Notes: generated by a model not told the origin, from the letters alone. A DNA stretch of 64,000 nt from Mesorhizobium kowhaii (GCF_003253745.1 NZ_MZXV01000013.1:806001-870000); one strand, 5' to 3'. Positions 16,051 to 24,168 are shown, counted from the stretch's first letter. Program-made: numbers and translations.

Positions 16051-16530
16051 GTGACACAGCGCCTGAACGTCGCCCAACAATCGCCCGAGCTATTCAAGAA
16101 GTTTCTCGACTTCAGCATGACCGAGGCACACAGCGTTATCGAAGAGAAGATCCGCGATCTGATCCACATCCGGGCGTCCCAGATCAATGGCTGCGCCTTC
16201 TGCCTCGACATGCATGTCAAGGAAGCAAAGATCCACGGCGAGAGCGAGTTGCGGCTCTACCATGTCGCCATCTGGCGGGAATCGAACCTTTTCATTCCTC
16301 GTGAACGCGCCGCCCTTGCCTGGACTGAAGCCGTCACGAAGCTCCCCGAAGGCGGTATTCCGGACGAGCTCTATGAGCGTGTGCGTGGGCAGCTTTCGGA
16401 AAAGGAAATCTCCGACCTGACCTTCTCGATCATGGCCATCAACGCCTGGAACCGCGCCAGCGTCGCCTTCAAGACCGTGCCCGGCTCTGCGGATAAACTT
16501 TACGGCCTCGACAAGGCCGGCCTGAATTAA
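16051..16530 (+). CDS. AhpD-like carboxymuconolactone decarboxylase family protein
   Basis: 159 residues from a GTG start preceded by AAGGAGAG. The active-site motif INGCAFCLDMH is the Cys-x-x-Cys plus His signature of AhpD-like alkylhydroperoxidases. The all-helical fold is followed by RERAALAWTEAVTKL and FSIMAINAWNRAS, typical of the family. It is probably a small cytoplasmic antioxidant enzyme. It is first in a cluster with MBL, NmrA-like and cupin genes, and two Rrf2-type operators cover its promoter. A short copy of its 3' end lies at 17611-17664. Confidence 0.9.
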   Translation: MTQRLNVAQQSPELFKKFLDFSMTEAHSVIEEKIRDLIHIRASQINGCAFCLDMHVKEAKIHGESELRLYHVAIWRESNLFIPRERAALAWTEAVTKLPEGGIPDELYERVRGQLSEKEISDLTFSIMAINAWNRASVAFKTVPGSADKLYGLDKAGLN

Positions 16531-16596
16531 GCGTTTCGCTCTGAGAACCCATCAAGGGATGCACGTCCGCATGGGCGGCGGCGAACGAAGACAACT

Positions 16597-16668
16597 TTGA
16601 AAATCGTCATTTCCGGTGCAACCGACCTGACCGGTTCCAAGACCGTGCTCAACAGGAGACAAACATGA
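16597..16668 (+). pseudogene. 5' remnant of an nmrA-like gene
   Basis: A TTG-started 23-codon frame encodes MKIVISGATDLTGSKT and then runs out into a TGA at 16666-16668 that overlaps the ATG of the MBL gene. It is a diverged copy of the start of the NmrA-like gene at 17731 (MKIVIIGGTGLIGTKTGDRL). The short frame could now act as a leader peptide for the MBL gene. Confidence 0.65.
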
Positions 16669-17582
16669 ATCTACAAAACACTTCACACCCCGATAGGCAG
16701 GGGTCCGACGAGTTAGTTCCGTCGCGCTACGCGCTGCGGATCGGCGAGATTGACGTGCTGGTGGTCAGCGACGGGGTGCTGCCGCTACCGACCGCGATGT
16801 TGGCACACAACGCCGACCCGGCAGTCCGGGCCGCCTGGCTGGACGACATGTTCCTACCGCCGGACGCTTTCGATTGGCCGCTGAACGTGGTCGTGGTGAG
16901 TAGCGGCAGGCAGACCATACTCATCGATGCTGGGCTAGGGTTGGACCCGGACTTGCACTTGCCGCGGGCTGGGCAGTTGATCAAGCGACTGGAGGCCGCC
17001 GGCATCGATCTTGCAGCCGTGACCGACGTGGTGCTTACGCACATGCACATGGACCACATTGGCGGGCTGCTCGTCGACGGGGTGAAAGACCGGCTGCATC
17101 CGGACCTGCGGATCCACGTGGCCGCCGCCGAGGTCAAATTCTGGGAGGCGCCCGATTTCTCCCACGTCTCCATGCCGCCGGGGTTCCCGGACGCGCTTCG
17201 GGCGGCCGCCAAGCGGTTCAGGAAAGAGTACGACAGCCAGCTGCTGCTGTTCGAGGAGGAGTACGAGGTGGCGCCGGGGGTGGTCGTATCTCGCACCGGC
17301 GGCCACACCCCCGGGCACAGTGTGGTCCGCCTGGCATCCGGCGGCGACCGGCTGATGTTCGCCGGCGACGCCGTGTTCCCGGTCGGATTCGAGCACCCCG
17401 ACTGGCACAACGGCTTCGAGCACGACCCCGAGGAGGCAGCCCGTGTTCGGGTCCGGCTTATGCAAGAGCTGGCGGCAACCAGCGAGCTGCTGGTGGCCAC
17501 TCATATGCCGTTCCCATCCGTCGGCCGTGTGGCGGTCGCCGGCGATGCTTTTCGTTGGGTACCGGTCTTCTGGGACTACTGA
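16665..17582 (+). CDS. MBL-fold metallo-hydrolase
   Basis: 305 residues of the metallo-beta-lactamase fold. The zinc motif is LTHMHMDHIGG, with further ligands in TGGHTPGHSVV, MFAGDAVFP and ATHMPFPSVG. The arrangement resembles lactonase-type members such as AHL lactonases, so a lactone or ester substrate is possible but not shown. Codon choice (many CGG, GGG and CTG) seems somewhat different from the neighbours. The gene sits between a 5' remnant of an nmrA-like gene and a 3' remnant of an ahpD-like gene, which marks it as an insertion into a duplicated locus. Confidence 0.88.
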   Translation: MNLQNTSHPDRQGSDELVPSRYALRIGEIDVLVVSDGVLPLPTAMLAHNADPAVRAAWLDDMFLPPDAFDWPLNVVVVSSGRQTILIDAGLGLDPDLHLPRAGQLIKRLEAAGIDLAAVTDVVLTHMHMDHIGGLLVDGVKDRLHPDLRIHVAAAEVKFWEAPDFSHVSMPPGFPDALRAAAKRFRKEYDSQLLLFEEEYEVAPGVVVSRTGGHTPGHSVVRLASGGDRLMFAGDAVFPVGFEHPDWHNGFEHDPEEAARVRVRLMQELAATSELLVATHMPFPSVGRVAVAGDAFRWVPVFWDY

Positions 17583-17610
17583 CCGCTTGTTGGGTTAGGG
17601 CCGACCTAGG

Positions 17611-17664
17611 GCGCGTAGCCTTCAAGGCCGTGCCCGGTTCGGCCGGCAAGGCCGGCCTGAACCA
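17611..17664 (+). pseudogene. 3' remnant of an ahpD-like gene
   Basis: Codons reading RVAFKAVPGSAGKAGLNQ match the C terminus of the AhpD-like protein (SVAFKTVPGSADK, then DKAGLN) with a short internal deletion. It has no start of its own. It lies between the MBL gene and the NmrA-like gene. Confidence 0.7.
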
Positions 17665-17730
17665 ACCTCCCACCCCAAGCAAATCTCTCGAGCAACGCGG
17701 CGCCAGAGCGATCGCGAATGGAGAAGTATC

Positions 17731-18483
17731 ATGAAAATCGTCATCATCGGTGGCACCGGCCTCATCGGCACCAAGACAGGCGACCGTCTGCGCAGGCAGG
17801 GGCATGAGGTGATTGCCGCCGCGCCAAACACGGGCGTCAACACCATCACCGGCGAAGGCCTGGAGGAAGCGCTCGCGGGCGCCGAGGTGGTGATCGACCT
17901 CGCCAACTCACCCTCCTTCGCGGACAAGGCCGCGCTGGAATTCTTCGAGACGTCGGGCCACAACCTGCTCGCGGCGGACAAGGTTGCTGGCATCAAGCAC
18001 CATATCGCGCTGTCGGTTGTCGGAACCGAGCGGTTGCAGGACTGCGGCTATTTCCGCGCCAAGCTCGCCCAGGAAAAGCTGATCAAAGCCTCCGGCATTC
18101 CCTACACCATCGTTCATTCCACGCAGTTCATGGAGTTCCTGGCTGGCATCGCCAAATCCGGTACGGTCGGCGACGCTGTGCATCTGTCGCCGGCCTATGT
18201 GCAGCCCATCGCATCCGATGACGTCGCCGACGTCATGGCGGGTGTCGCGCTCGCCGCGCCGATCAACGGCATGATCGAGATTTCCGGTCCGGAGCGTGTG
18301 CGAATGAACGAGCTCGTCGCCCGCTACCTGAAGGCTGCCGGCGATCCTCGCAAGGTCGTGGCTGATCCGGAGGCGCGCTACTTCGGCGCCAAACTGAACG
18401 ACGGTTCGCTCGTCTCCGACAACAATCCCCGTCTCGGCCGCATCACCTTCGAGCAGTGGTTCGCCACCTCGGCGCGGAAATGA
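17731..18483 (+). CDS. NmrA-like NAD(P)-binding SDR protein
   Basis: 250 residues of the atypical/extended SDR type. The nucleotide loop is IVIIGGTGLIGTKTG (GxxGxxG). A middle HHIALSVVGTERLQDCGYFRAKLAQEK-type segment carries the Tyr-x-x-x-Lys-like pair of NmrA and NADPH-quinone oxidoreductase relatives, followed by IPYTIVHSTQFMEF. These proteins bind NAD(P)H and act as reductases or redox sensors in the cytoplasm. ATG 17731 is preceded by GGAG. It is followed closely by a cupin gene, which suggests one operon. Confidence 0.88.
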   Translation: MKIVIIGGTGLIGTKTGDRLRRQGHEVIAAAPNTGVNTITGEGLEEALAGAEVVIDLANSPSFADKAALEFFETSGHNLLAADKVAGIKHHIALSVVGTERLQDCGYFRAKLAQEKLIKASGIPYTIVHSTQFMEFLAGIAKSGTVGDAVHLSPAYVQPIASDDVADVMAGVALAAPINGMIEISGPERVRMNELVARYLKAAGDPRKVVADPEARYFGAKLNDGSLVSDNNPRLGRITFEQWFATSARK

Positions 18484-18544
18484 CCATCACGATGCGCCGC
18501 AGCTTCGGGCGCAGCGTTCCACCCAACGCACAAGGAGTTTCGAA

Positions 18545-18964
18545 ATGATCAAGTCAATCGTCGCCGCCCTCATCGTCACGGCAGCCTTGGCAGGCCCGGC
18601 CGCAGCCCAGGATACAGGCGAGAAGGCCGCCAAAGTCACGCTCATCTATGAGCATGAACTGCCGAATGTCCCCGGCAAGAGCATCAAGGGCATTCTGGTC
18701 GAATATGGTCCCGGCGGTCACTCGGAAGCGCACACCCATCCGAGTTCCGCCTTCATCTATGCAACGGTTCTGGAAGGCTCCATCCGCAGCCAGGTCAATG
18801 ACGGCCCGGTCAAGGTCTACAAGGCCGGCGAGAGCTTTTCGGAGCTGCCGGGCGATCGCCACAGTGTGAGCGAGAACGGCAGCAAGACGAAGCCCGCAAA
18901 ACTACTGGCGGTCTTCGTGGTCGATACCAACCAGAAAGAACTGACCTATCCGGTCAAGAAGTAG
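18545..18964 (+). CDS. periplasmic cupin protein
   Basis: 139 residues. Residues 1-21 are a signal peptide (IVAALIVTAALAGPAAA). The cupin metal motif is GHSEAHTHPSSAFIYATVLEG and the second motif is ELPGDRHSVSEN. Small secreted cupins of this type are frequent in rhizobial stress loci. ATG is preceded by AAGGAG. It is the last gene of the AhpD/MBL/NmrA cluster and is followed by a dispersed hairpin repeat at 19096-19200. Confidence 0.85.
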   Translation: MIKSIVAALIVTAALAGPAAAQDTGEKAAKVTLIYEHELPNVPGKSIKGILVEYGPGGHSEAHTHPSSAFIYATVLEGSIRSQVNDGPVKVYKAGESFSELPGDRHSVSENGSKTKPAKLLAVFVVDTNQKELTYPVKK

Positions 18965-19095
18965 GCCGAAGAGGCCGGGCGCCTTCCATGTCCGGTGAGC
19001 ATCGCTCCGTGCCTTTCACGCTTCCGGGGCTTGCCGGCATTGTCGCGAGGCATCCTCAGGGCGTCGATGGTCCGCCTGTTGTCCGGATGAAAGAC

Positions 19096-19200
19096 TAAAG
19101 CGCGTCGCGTCGAAACGGATTCATGCGACGCGCTTTAAGTCTTTGTATGTATGCATGTCGTTGTCTCAAAACCGGGGCCACTTTTGCGCGACATGCATTA
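19096..19200 (+). repeat. dispersed double-hairpin element, copy 1
   Basis: A 105-base element with two stem-loops. AAAGCGCGTCGC pairs with GCGACGCGCTTT (19097-19136), and ATGCATGTCG pairs with CGACATGCAT (19151-19198). A near-identical copy lies in reverse orientation at 45623-45729, and a partial copy with only the second hairpin at 59884-59954. Here it separates two convergent genes. Confidence 0.85.
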
Positions 19201-19228
19201 GCCATCCGCCACGATCTGCCATTCCCAT

Positions 19229-19720
19229 TCATCCGGCGCGCTCCAGCACCCATTCAAAGCTGCTCTTCCAGAGTTCGGCTGGAATCTCCTGCGCCAGGGC
19301 CTCGGTGAGATCGGAAAGCCTGACGCTGCGCAATTTTGCACGCCAGGCCTCGTCGGCTTCCCACATGAAGCGCGACACCGCGCAAGGGCTGCTTTCGCAA
19401 TAGCCCTGCGGACGACATGGGTTGTTTTCGCGGATATTGTTACACACAAATGTCCGCGCTTTGCCCTCGACCGCTTCGACGATATCCAGGAAGGTCAGTT
19501 CGGCCGGTGTCCGCGCCAATCGATATCCACCTGACGGACCCAGCGTCGTATGGACCAGACCCGCCTGCGACAGGCTTTGCAATGCCTTGGAAAGATACTC
19601 CTTGGGAAGACCGTGGAACTCGGCAAGCGCTTTTGTCGAGAGATAGCGCCCCTCAGGCAGGCCCGCGAGAATGGCGCAGCAGTGTAGCGCCCATTCGACT
19701 TGGCTTTTCAGGATCATCAA
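19229..19720 (-). CDS. Rrf2-family transcriptional regulator
   Basis: 163 residues. The N-terminal winged helix (LKSQVEWALHCCAILAGLP, STKALAEFHGLPKEYLSKALQ, GGYRLAR) matches the Rrf2/IscR/NsrR family. The C-terminal half contains four cysteines in a CNNIRENNPC then GYCESSPC pattern, which could bind a [2Fe-2S] cluster or act as thiol switches. A single palindrome GGATAT-AAA-ATATCC lies about 37 bases upstream of its start and matches the two at the AhpD-like promoter. It is therefore the likely repressor of that cluster and of itself. The ligand may be an oxidant, nitric oxide or an electrophile. Confidence 0.88.
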   Translation of the reverse strand: MMILKSQVEWALHCCAILAGLPEGRYLSTKALAEFHGLPKEYLSKALQSLSQAGLVHTTLGPSGGYRLARTPAELTFLDIVEAVEGKARTFVCNNIRENNPCRPQGYCESSPCAVSRFMWEADEAWRAKLRSVRLSDLTEALAQEIPAELWKSSFEWVLERAG

Positions 19721-19756
19721 TTGATTCCGGGGTCGATACTGACCGGGCTTTATTAA

Positions 19757-19771
19757 GGATATAAAATATCC
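19757..19771. promoter_or_regulatory. palindromic operator of the Rrf2 gene
   Basis: GGATAT-AAA-ATATCC, preceded by TTAA as in the second site at 16018. It is probably the autoregulatory site of the Rrf2 protein. Confidence 0.7.
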
Positions 19772-19884
19772 CTATTCCACTGCGGTGTAAACAGACAGGT
19801 CCCGGTTCGGCCGGAGTGGGATTTCAGCATCGTCCGTTGTCGCCCCCGAGGCAGCTTCTTGGCGCGATCTGCGTCGGGTACGCC

Positions 19885-19935
19885 GTCGCGATGCTGAAGC
19901 GCGGCGAGACGATCTGCCCGCAGGGCAAGAAGTAA
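19885..19935 (+). pseudogene. 17-codon 3' remnant of a ydeI-like gene
   Basis: Reads VAMLKRGETICPQGKK followed by TAA. The end of the YdeI-like protein at 14408-15007 is VAMLKRGETIYPQVKK. The DNA match is nearly perfect and stops abruptly upstream. This looks like a duplicated or transposed gene end. Confidence 0.75.
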
Positions 19936-19939
19936 CCCT

Positions 19940-20008
19940 TCAGGCGCCGGAATGCGGGTCAATGCTGTAGGGATGGACCGGGTAGCCGGGACCGATGACG
20001 TCGCGCAT
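19940..20008 (-). pseudogene. possible C-terminal remnant of an unidentified gene
   Basis: A 22-codon reverse-strand frame reading MRDVIGPGYPVHPYSIDPHS then Gly-Ala and stop. It looks like the natural C terminus of a protein and lies in a patch of broken genes, but it is too short to assign. Confidence 0.3.
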
Positions 20009-20541
20009 CCATCGCGTTCGATGTCGCGTCGCCCGACGCAGCGGCACGGGCGGCGGCGGATGTCGAGCGCCGGTTCGGCCGTCTCGACGTGCTGATCAAC
20101 AACGCCGCGATCCATTACGACACCGGTTCGCGGGCGTTGCTGCCGGACTGGACTGACATCCGCGAGGCGTTCGAGACCAATGTCTTCGGCGCCTGGCGGG
20201 CGGCGTCCGCCTTTGCGCCGCTGCTTGGGGCCGGTGGCCATGGCAGGCTGGTCAACGTCTCCTCCGAAGGCGGTTCGCTGGCCTCGATGGGGGCAGGAGC
20301 GCCGGCCTATTCGACATCGAAGGCGACCCTCAACGCGCTGACCTGCGTGCTGGCGGCCGAGCTGCGCGGCGCCGGCGTGCTGGTCAACGCTGTCTGCCCG
20401 GGCTGGGTCGCCACCGACATGGGCGGGCCGGGCGGGCGCCCGGTGGCGCAAGGGGCGGCCGGCATCGTCTGGGCCGCGACCTTGCCGGACGATGGTCCGA
20501 CCGGCGGCTTCTTTCGCGACGGCAAAAGGCTGCCGTGGTGA
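19999..20541 (+). pseudogene. 5'-truncated SDR-family gene
   Basis: The frame opens after a stop at 19996 and encodes the latter part of a classical SDR: IAFDVASPDAA, RFGRLDVLINNAAIHYD (NNAG-like motif), LVNVSSEGGS, PAYSTSKATLNALT (YxxxK present), and AVCPGWVATDMGGPG. The glycine-rich cofactor loop and the first two beta-alpha units are missing. A GTG at 20089 is the first plausible start but would give no cofactor site. It is most likely a decayed copy. The tail GGFFRDGKRLPW is intact. Confidence 0.75.
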
Positions 20542-20691
20542 GGATCGGAATTCCGGGCATGATCGGCGGAGCGCAGCTGGCGCTTGGTTTCGGGCGGTTC
20601 AACGTTTGAATCGTTGAACCGCTGCAACTTATTTGATTTTGCGCAATTCCGAGTGGAAGCCGCTGCACATTATTTCCTGAAACAGCGCAAG

Positions 20692-20725
20692 AAAAAGGCC
20701 GCCCTCGCTTTTGCGAGTGGCGGCC
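20692..20725 (-). terminator. factor-independent terminator (reverse strand)
   Basis: Read on the reverse strand, GGCCGCCACTCGC pairs with GCGAGGGCGGCC (one bulge) around AAAA and is followed by TTTTT. It would end transcription of the short reverse-strand remnant at 20758-20835 or of the secreted-protein gene at 20872-21171. Confidence 0.7.
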
Positions 20726-20757
20726 ATTTCCCGGGAGGAAGTCAGAAAGAGCGGCGA

Positions 20758-20835
20758 TCAATAAGCCTTGGCGTGCTTGTGGCCGTGCCTCTTGCCGGTG
20801 TGTTTCTTGACATGCCTTGTGTCTGGATGTTGAAA
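20758..20835 (-). pseudogene. tail of a small His/Lys-rich protein
   Basis: On the reverse strand a frame reads TRHVKKHTGKRHGHKHAKAY then stop, with no start codon before an upstream in-frame stop at about 20854. Small rhizobial proteins with a signal peptide and a His/Lys-rich tail are common, so this looks like the 3' end of one that has lost its start. The terminator just downstream fits that view. Confidence 0.4.
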
Positions 20836-20871
20836 GTCTGGGCTTCAAAAACTGGTTTCAAAGATCTGATA

Positions 20872-21171
20872 TCACTGGGCTTGATCGTCCGGCGTCACCC
20901 CAAGCAGCTTCAGAGCGTTGGCCAGCGTCCTGATGCCTTGCGCCTGCTTGCGCTCGGCACAGAAGCGGATGGCCGTCTTCTGCAGCGACATTGCCTCAGC
21001 GACCTCGGTCGTCTCGGCTTTGGTCTGGATGGCTTGGTCCAATTGAAGACTGAGCCGGTCGCAATGTTCGCTGCGGGTGATGGCTGCTTTTGCTTCCGAC
21101 GGTCCGATCGCGGTGACGGCGAGCGACATGCCGAGCAGGGCACCCATCCATCCGTTCGAATCTCGTTGCAT
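20872..21171 (-). CDS. small secreted hypothetical protein, 99 aa
   Basis: ATG at 21171 gives a 99-residue protein with a signal-like N terminus (GALLGMSLAVTAIGPSEAKA) followed by a soluble helical domain with two Cys (SEHCDRLSL and TAIRFCAERKQAQG). The C terminus is LKLLGVTPDDQAQ. A longer frame upstream is rejected because it runs through a dispersed repeat. That repeat (21209-21295) lies 38 bases upstream, at the same distance and orientation as a copy upstream of the NRPS gene. Function unknown. Confidence 0.6.
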   Translation of the reverse strand: MQRDSNGWMGALLGMSLAVTAIGPSEAKAAITRSEHCDRLSLQLDQAIQTKAETTEVAEAMSLQKTAIRFCAERKQAQGIRTLANALKLLGVTPDDQAQ

Positions 21172-21208
21172 TACTGGTAACCATCCGTTCGCGTTGTGCC
21201 GCGACCAT

Positions 21209-21295
21209 TTTCCGGCCGCCGCAGGAATGCTTATGCCAGCCGATCTTTTCGCCAGTTTTTCCGAACTGTTGAATCTTGTTTCTGGAGTGTGTCCG
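21209..21295 (-). repeat. shared upstream element, copy 1
   Basis: An 87-base sequence about 93% identical to 35230-35315. In both places it ends about 40 bases before the ATG of a reverse-strand gene, in the same orientation. The reverse strand contains a CAGTTCGGAAAAACTG hairpin. It could be a promoter or leader element, or a mobile repeat. Confidence 0.7.
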
Positions 21296-21389
21296 GGGCG
21301 TGCGGCGCTTGCGCCTCTTCCTCTGGCGCCCGCCATCGCGTATGGCCCCGGGGAAAATCCTTCCACGCTCCAAGCCCCCCGGAAATCGC

Positions 21390-23012
21390 ATGATCAGACT
21401 GGAAAGCATCAGCAAGCAGAATGGCCGTCAGCTTGTCTTCATCGAAGCGTCGGCGGCGCTGCAGAAGGGCGAGAAGGTCGGCCTCGTCGGCCCCAACGGC
21501 GCCGGTAAGACGACGCTGTTTCGCATGATCACCGGGCAGGAGCAGCCCGACGAAGGTCAGGTGCAGGTCGATCGCGGCGTCACCATTGGCTATTTCAGCC
21601 AGGATGTCGGCGACATGGAGGGCCACAGCGCGGTTGCCGAAGTGATGAACGGCGCCGGGCCGGTGAGCGACGTGGCGGCCGAGATGGCCGCACTCGAGGC
21701 CGCCATGGCCGACCCCGACCAGGCCGACCAGATGGACGAGATCATCGAAAAATATGGCGAGGCGCAGCACCGTTTCGAGGAGCTCGACGGCTATGCGCTC
21801 GACGGCCGCGCCCGCGAGGTGCTCGATGGCCTGGGTTTCAGCCAGGAGATGATGGACGGCGATGTCGGAAAACTCTCCGGCGGCTGGAAGATGCGCGTGG
21901 CGCTGGGCCGCATTCTTTTGATGCGGCCCGACGCCATGTTGCTCGACGAGCCGAGCAACCATCTCGACCTCGAAAGCCTGATCTGGCTGGAGTCCTTCCT
22001 GAAGAATTATGACGGCGCGTTGCTGATGACCTCGCACGACCGCGAGTTCATGAACCGCATCGTCAACAAGGTGGTCGAAATCGACGCCGGTTCGCTGACC
22101 GCCTATTCCGGCAATTACGAATTCTACCAGCAGCAGCGGGCGATCGCCGACAAGCAGCAGCAGGCGCAGTTCGAGCGCCAGCAGGCGATGCTGGCCAAGG
22201 AGATTGCCTTTATCGAGCGCTTCAAGGCGCGCGCCTCGCATGCCGCCCAGGTGCAGAGCCGGGTGAAGAAGCTGGACAAGATCGATCGCGTCGAGCCGCC
22301 CAAGCGCCGCCAGACGGTGTCGTTCGATTTCCAGCCGGCGCCGCGCTGTGGCGAGGACGTCGTGACGCTGAAGAACGTCCACAAGGGCTATGGCAGCCGC
22401 AGCATCTATGAGGGGCTGGATTTCCAGGTCCGCCGCCGCGAGCGCTGGTGCATCATGGGCGTCAATGGCGCCGGCAAGTCGACGCTGTTGAAGCTGGTCG
22501 CCGGCGCCTCCGAGCCCGATACCGGCACGGTGGCGCGCGGCCCGAGCGTCAAGATGGGCTATTTCGCCCAGCACGCCATGGAGCTGCTGGAAGGCGAGCG
22601 CACCGTGTTCCAGACGCTGGAGGACGCGTTTCCGCAGGCTGGCCAGGCGCCGCTCAGGGCACTGGCCGGCTGCTTCGGCTTTTCCGGCGACGAGATCGAG
22701 AAGAAATGCCGCGTGCTGTCAGGTGGTGAGAAGGCGCGGCTGGTGATGGCGCTGATGCTGTTCGACCCGCCCAATCTGCTGGTGCTGGACGAGCCGACCA
22801 ACCATCTCGACATCGCCACCAAGGAGATGCTGATCACGGCACTGTCGCAGTACGAAGGCACAATGCTGTTCGTCTCGCACGATCGGCATTTTCTGGCAGC
22901 ACTTTCCAACCGCGTGTTGGAGCTGACGCCCGAAGGCATCCACACCTATGGCGGCGGCTATACGGAGTATGTCGAGCGCACCGGGCATGAAGCGCCGGGG
23001 TTGCGGAGTTGA
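21390..23012 (+). CDS. ABC-F family ATP-binding protein
   Basis: 540 residues from ATG 21390 (MIRLESISKQNG). Two ABC cassettes on one chain and no membrane segments: Walker A GLVGPNGAGKTT and GVNGAGKST, signatures LSGGWKMRVALG and LSGGEKARLVM, Walker B LLDEPSNHLD and VLDEPTNHLD. The linker between the cassettes is helical and Gln/Lys-rich, as in the Uup/YheS/EttA group that acts on ribosomes. It is probably a translation factor. Frames starting upstream cross a repeat and are not used. Confidence 0.93.
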   Translation: MIRLESISKQNGRQLVFIEASAALQKGEKVGLVGPNGAGKTTLFRMITGQEQPDEGQVQVDRGVTIGYFSQDVGDMEGHSAVAEVMNGAGPVSDVAAEMAALEAAMADPDQADQMDEIIEKYGEAQHRFEELDGYALDGRAREVLDGLGFSQEMMDGDVGKLSGGWKMRVALGRILLMRPDAMLLDEPSNHLDLESLIWLESFLKNYDGALLMTSHDREFMNRIVNKVVEIDAGSLTAYSGNYEFYQQQRAIADKQQQAQFERQQAMLAKEIAFIERFKARASHAAQVQSRVKKLDKIDRVEPPKRRQTVSFDFQPAPRCGEDVVTLKNVHKGYGSRSIYEGLDFQVRRRERWCIMGVNGAGKSTLLKLVAGASEPDTGTVARGPSVKMGYFAQHAMELLEGERTVFQTLEDAFPQAGQAPLRALAGCFGFSGDEIEKKCRVLSGGEKARLVMALMLFDPPNLLVLDEPTNHLDIATKEMLITALSQYEGTMLFVSHDRHFLAALSNRVLELTPEGIHTYGGGYTEYVERTGHEAPGLRS

Positions 23013-23088
23013 CAGTTACCAATGGCGCCCGAGCGAGCTGACCATTCAGCCCGCTGAGAACGCGCGGCGCCGATACGCCTGAGCAGGC

Positions 23089-23982
23089 CTACTTGCCGGC
23101 CATGTGATCGGCAAGCTCCTGGGCTTGGGCGAGAAGTGCCGGGAAGACCGGCTCGCCCGGCAGGTGCTCGCCCATGCAGGCGCGATAGTCCGCGTCACCT
23201 TTTTCCCAGGCGGCATTGCCGGCATCATACGCCTTTTGGTCCTTGAGATCGGAGGCTTGGTAGGCCTCCTGGAATTTCTGGGCGGCGGCGTCCGCAGAGG
23301 CCCACAAGGCGTCGCAGGCCGCGATCTTCGGAACAGGCGGTGCCGCGGGCGCCGAGGCGATCATGACGCTGTTGCCCTTGACGAGGGTGACGATGACCTG
23401 CTGGTCGGGGTTCGGTCCTATGTCCTGCGCCCAGCCGCCGAGCCGCGCAAACGCGATGTCGGCGCCTTCAGGCTTCTTCAGCGGAAAGTCGAGCGTCCCC
23501 GTGAACGCCGCGTCGCTGTTGATCGCCTGGGTGTAGAAGGCATCGAGCTTCAGCGCCGCATCGATGCCGGCGGGCAGTCTGAAGCTCGCGTCCATCTCGG
23601 CGGCTCTCGACTGTAGCCAGCGCTCAAGCAGCCCCCGCGTCGTTGCCACGAGGCTCGGGCGGTCGTCGCTTTTGGCGTATCGCAACCCGTCGAGCATGCC
23701 GAACCCGATATCGGAATCGCTCAGGCTTTCGATATTGATCGTGCCGGTCGCCGGAAAACCCGCAACCGCCAGCGGGCCGAGAATGGCGGAAAGACGCTTT
23801 TCGAGATCGGCCAGCGCCTTCGTCCCGGCGGCATCGCGCGTTTCAACAGGTTCGTTCGCGCTTTCCATTGTCGCGATGGCGGAAATCGCCTTGTCGCGTG
23901 CGGCGATATAGTCGTCCTCCGGCGAGGCCGCGAAAGCCGCTCCGGTAGCGAGCGCGAAGATGATGGTCCAGACCAACCGCAT
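23089..23982 (-). CDS. secreted hypothetical protein, 297 aa
   Basis: ATG at 23982 gives a signal peptide (LVWTIIFALATGAAFA) and a mature helical domain beginning SPEDDYIAARDKAISAI. The middle has SDSDIGFGMLDGLRYAKSDD. The C-terminal part contains two Cys (IAACDALW, DYRACMGEH) that could form a disulfide. Probably periplasmic. No family recognised. It lies convergent to the ABC-F gene and downstream of an acyl-CoA synthetase, from which a REP-like hairpin separates it. Confidence 0.7.
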   Translation of the reverse strand: MRLVWTIIFALATGAAFAASPEDDYIAARDKAISAIATMESANEPVETRDAAGTKALADLEKRLSAILGPLAVAGFPATGTINIESLSDSDIGFGMLDGLRYAKSDDRPSLVATTRGLLERWLQSRAAEMDASFRLPAGIDAALKLDAFYTQAINSDAAFTGTLDFPLKKPEGADIAFARLGGWAQDIGPNPDQQVIVTLVKGNSVMIASAPAAPPVPKIAACDALWASADAAAQKFQEAYQASDLKDQKAYDAGNAAWEKGDADYRACMGEHLPGEPVFPALLAQAQELADHMAGK

Positions 23983-24122
23983 GACATAGCCCCCATATGG
24001 CGTTCGACAGGCTGGGAGCCATCGAGCAGCTTTGCGGCTATTGCGCGGCGGCAAGTCGACGCGAAGCATTGCATGCAGCGGCCGGCGCCGGCCCTCCGCT
24101 GTCGCTCCGGGCGTCCGTTGTT

Positions 24123-24162
24123 CGGAAAGCCAAGCAATTGGCTTTCCGTCCGCTTCGCGGAC
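24123..24162. repeat. REP-like double hairpin, copy 2
   Basis: CGGAAAGCCAA-GCAA-TTGGCTTTCCG (24123-24148) followed by GTCCGC-TTC-GCGGAC (24148-24162). Compared with the copy at 9671-9710, both stems have changed on both arms so that pairing is kept. Confidence 0.75.
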
Positions 24163-24168
24163 CACGCC

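Noticed and set aside
19753..20451. 232-codon reverse-strand frame over the truncated SDR
   Set aside because: Antisense to recognisable SDR motifs; no start support.
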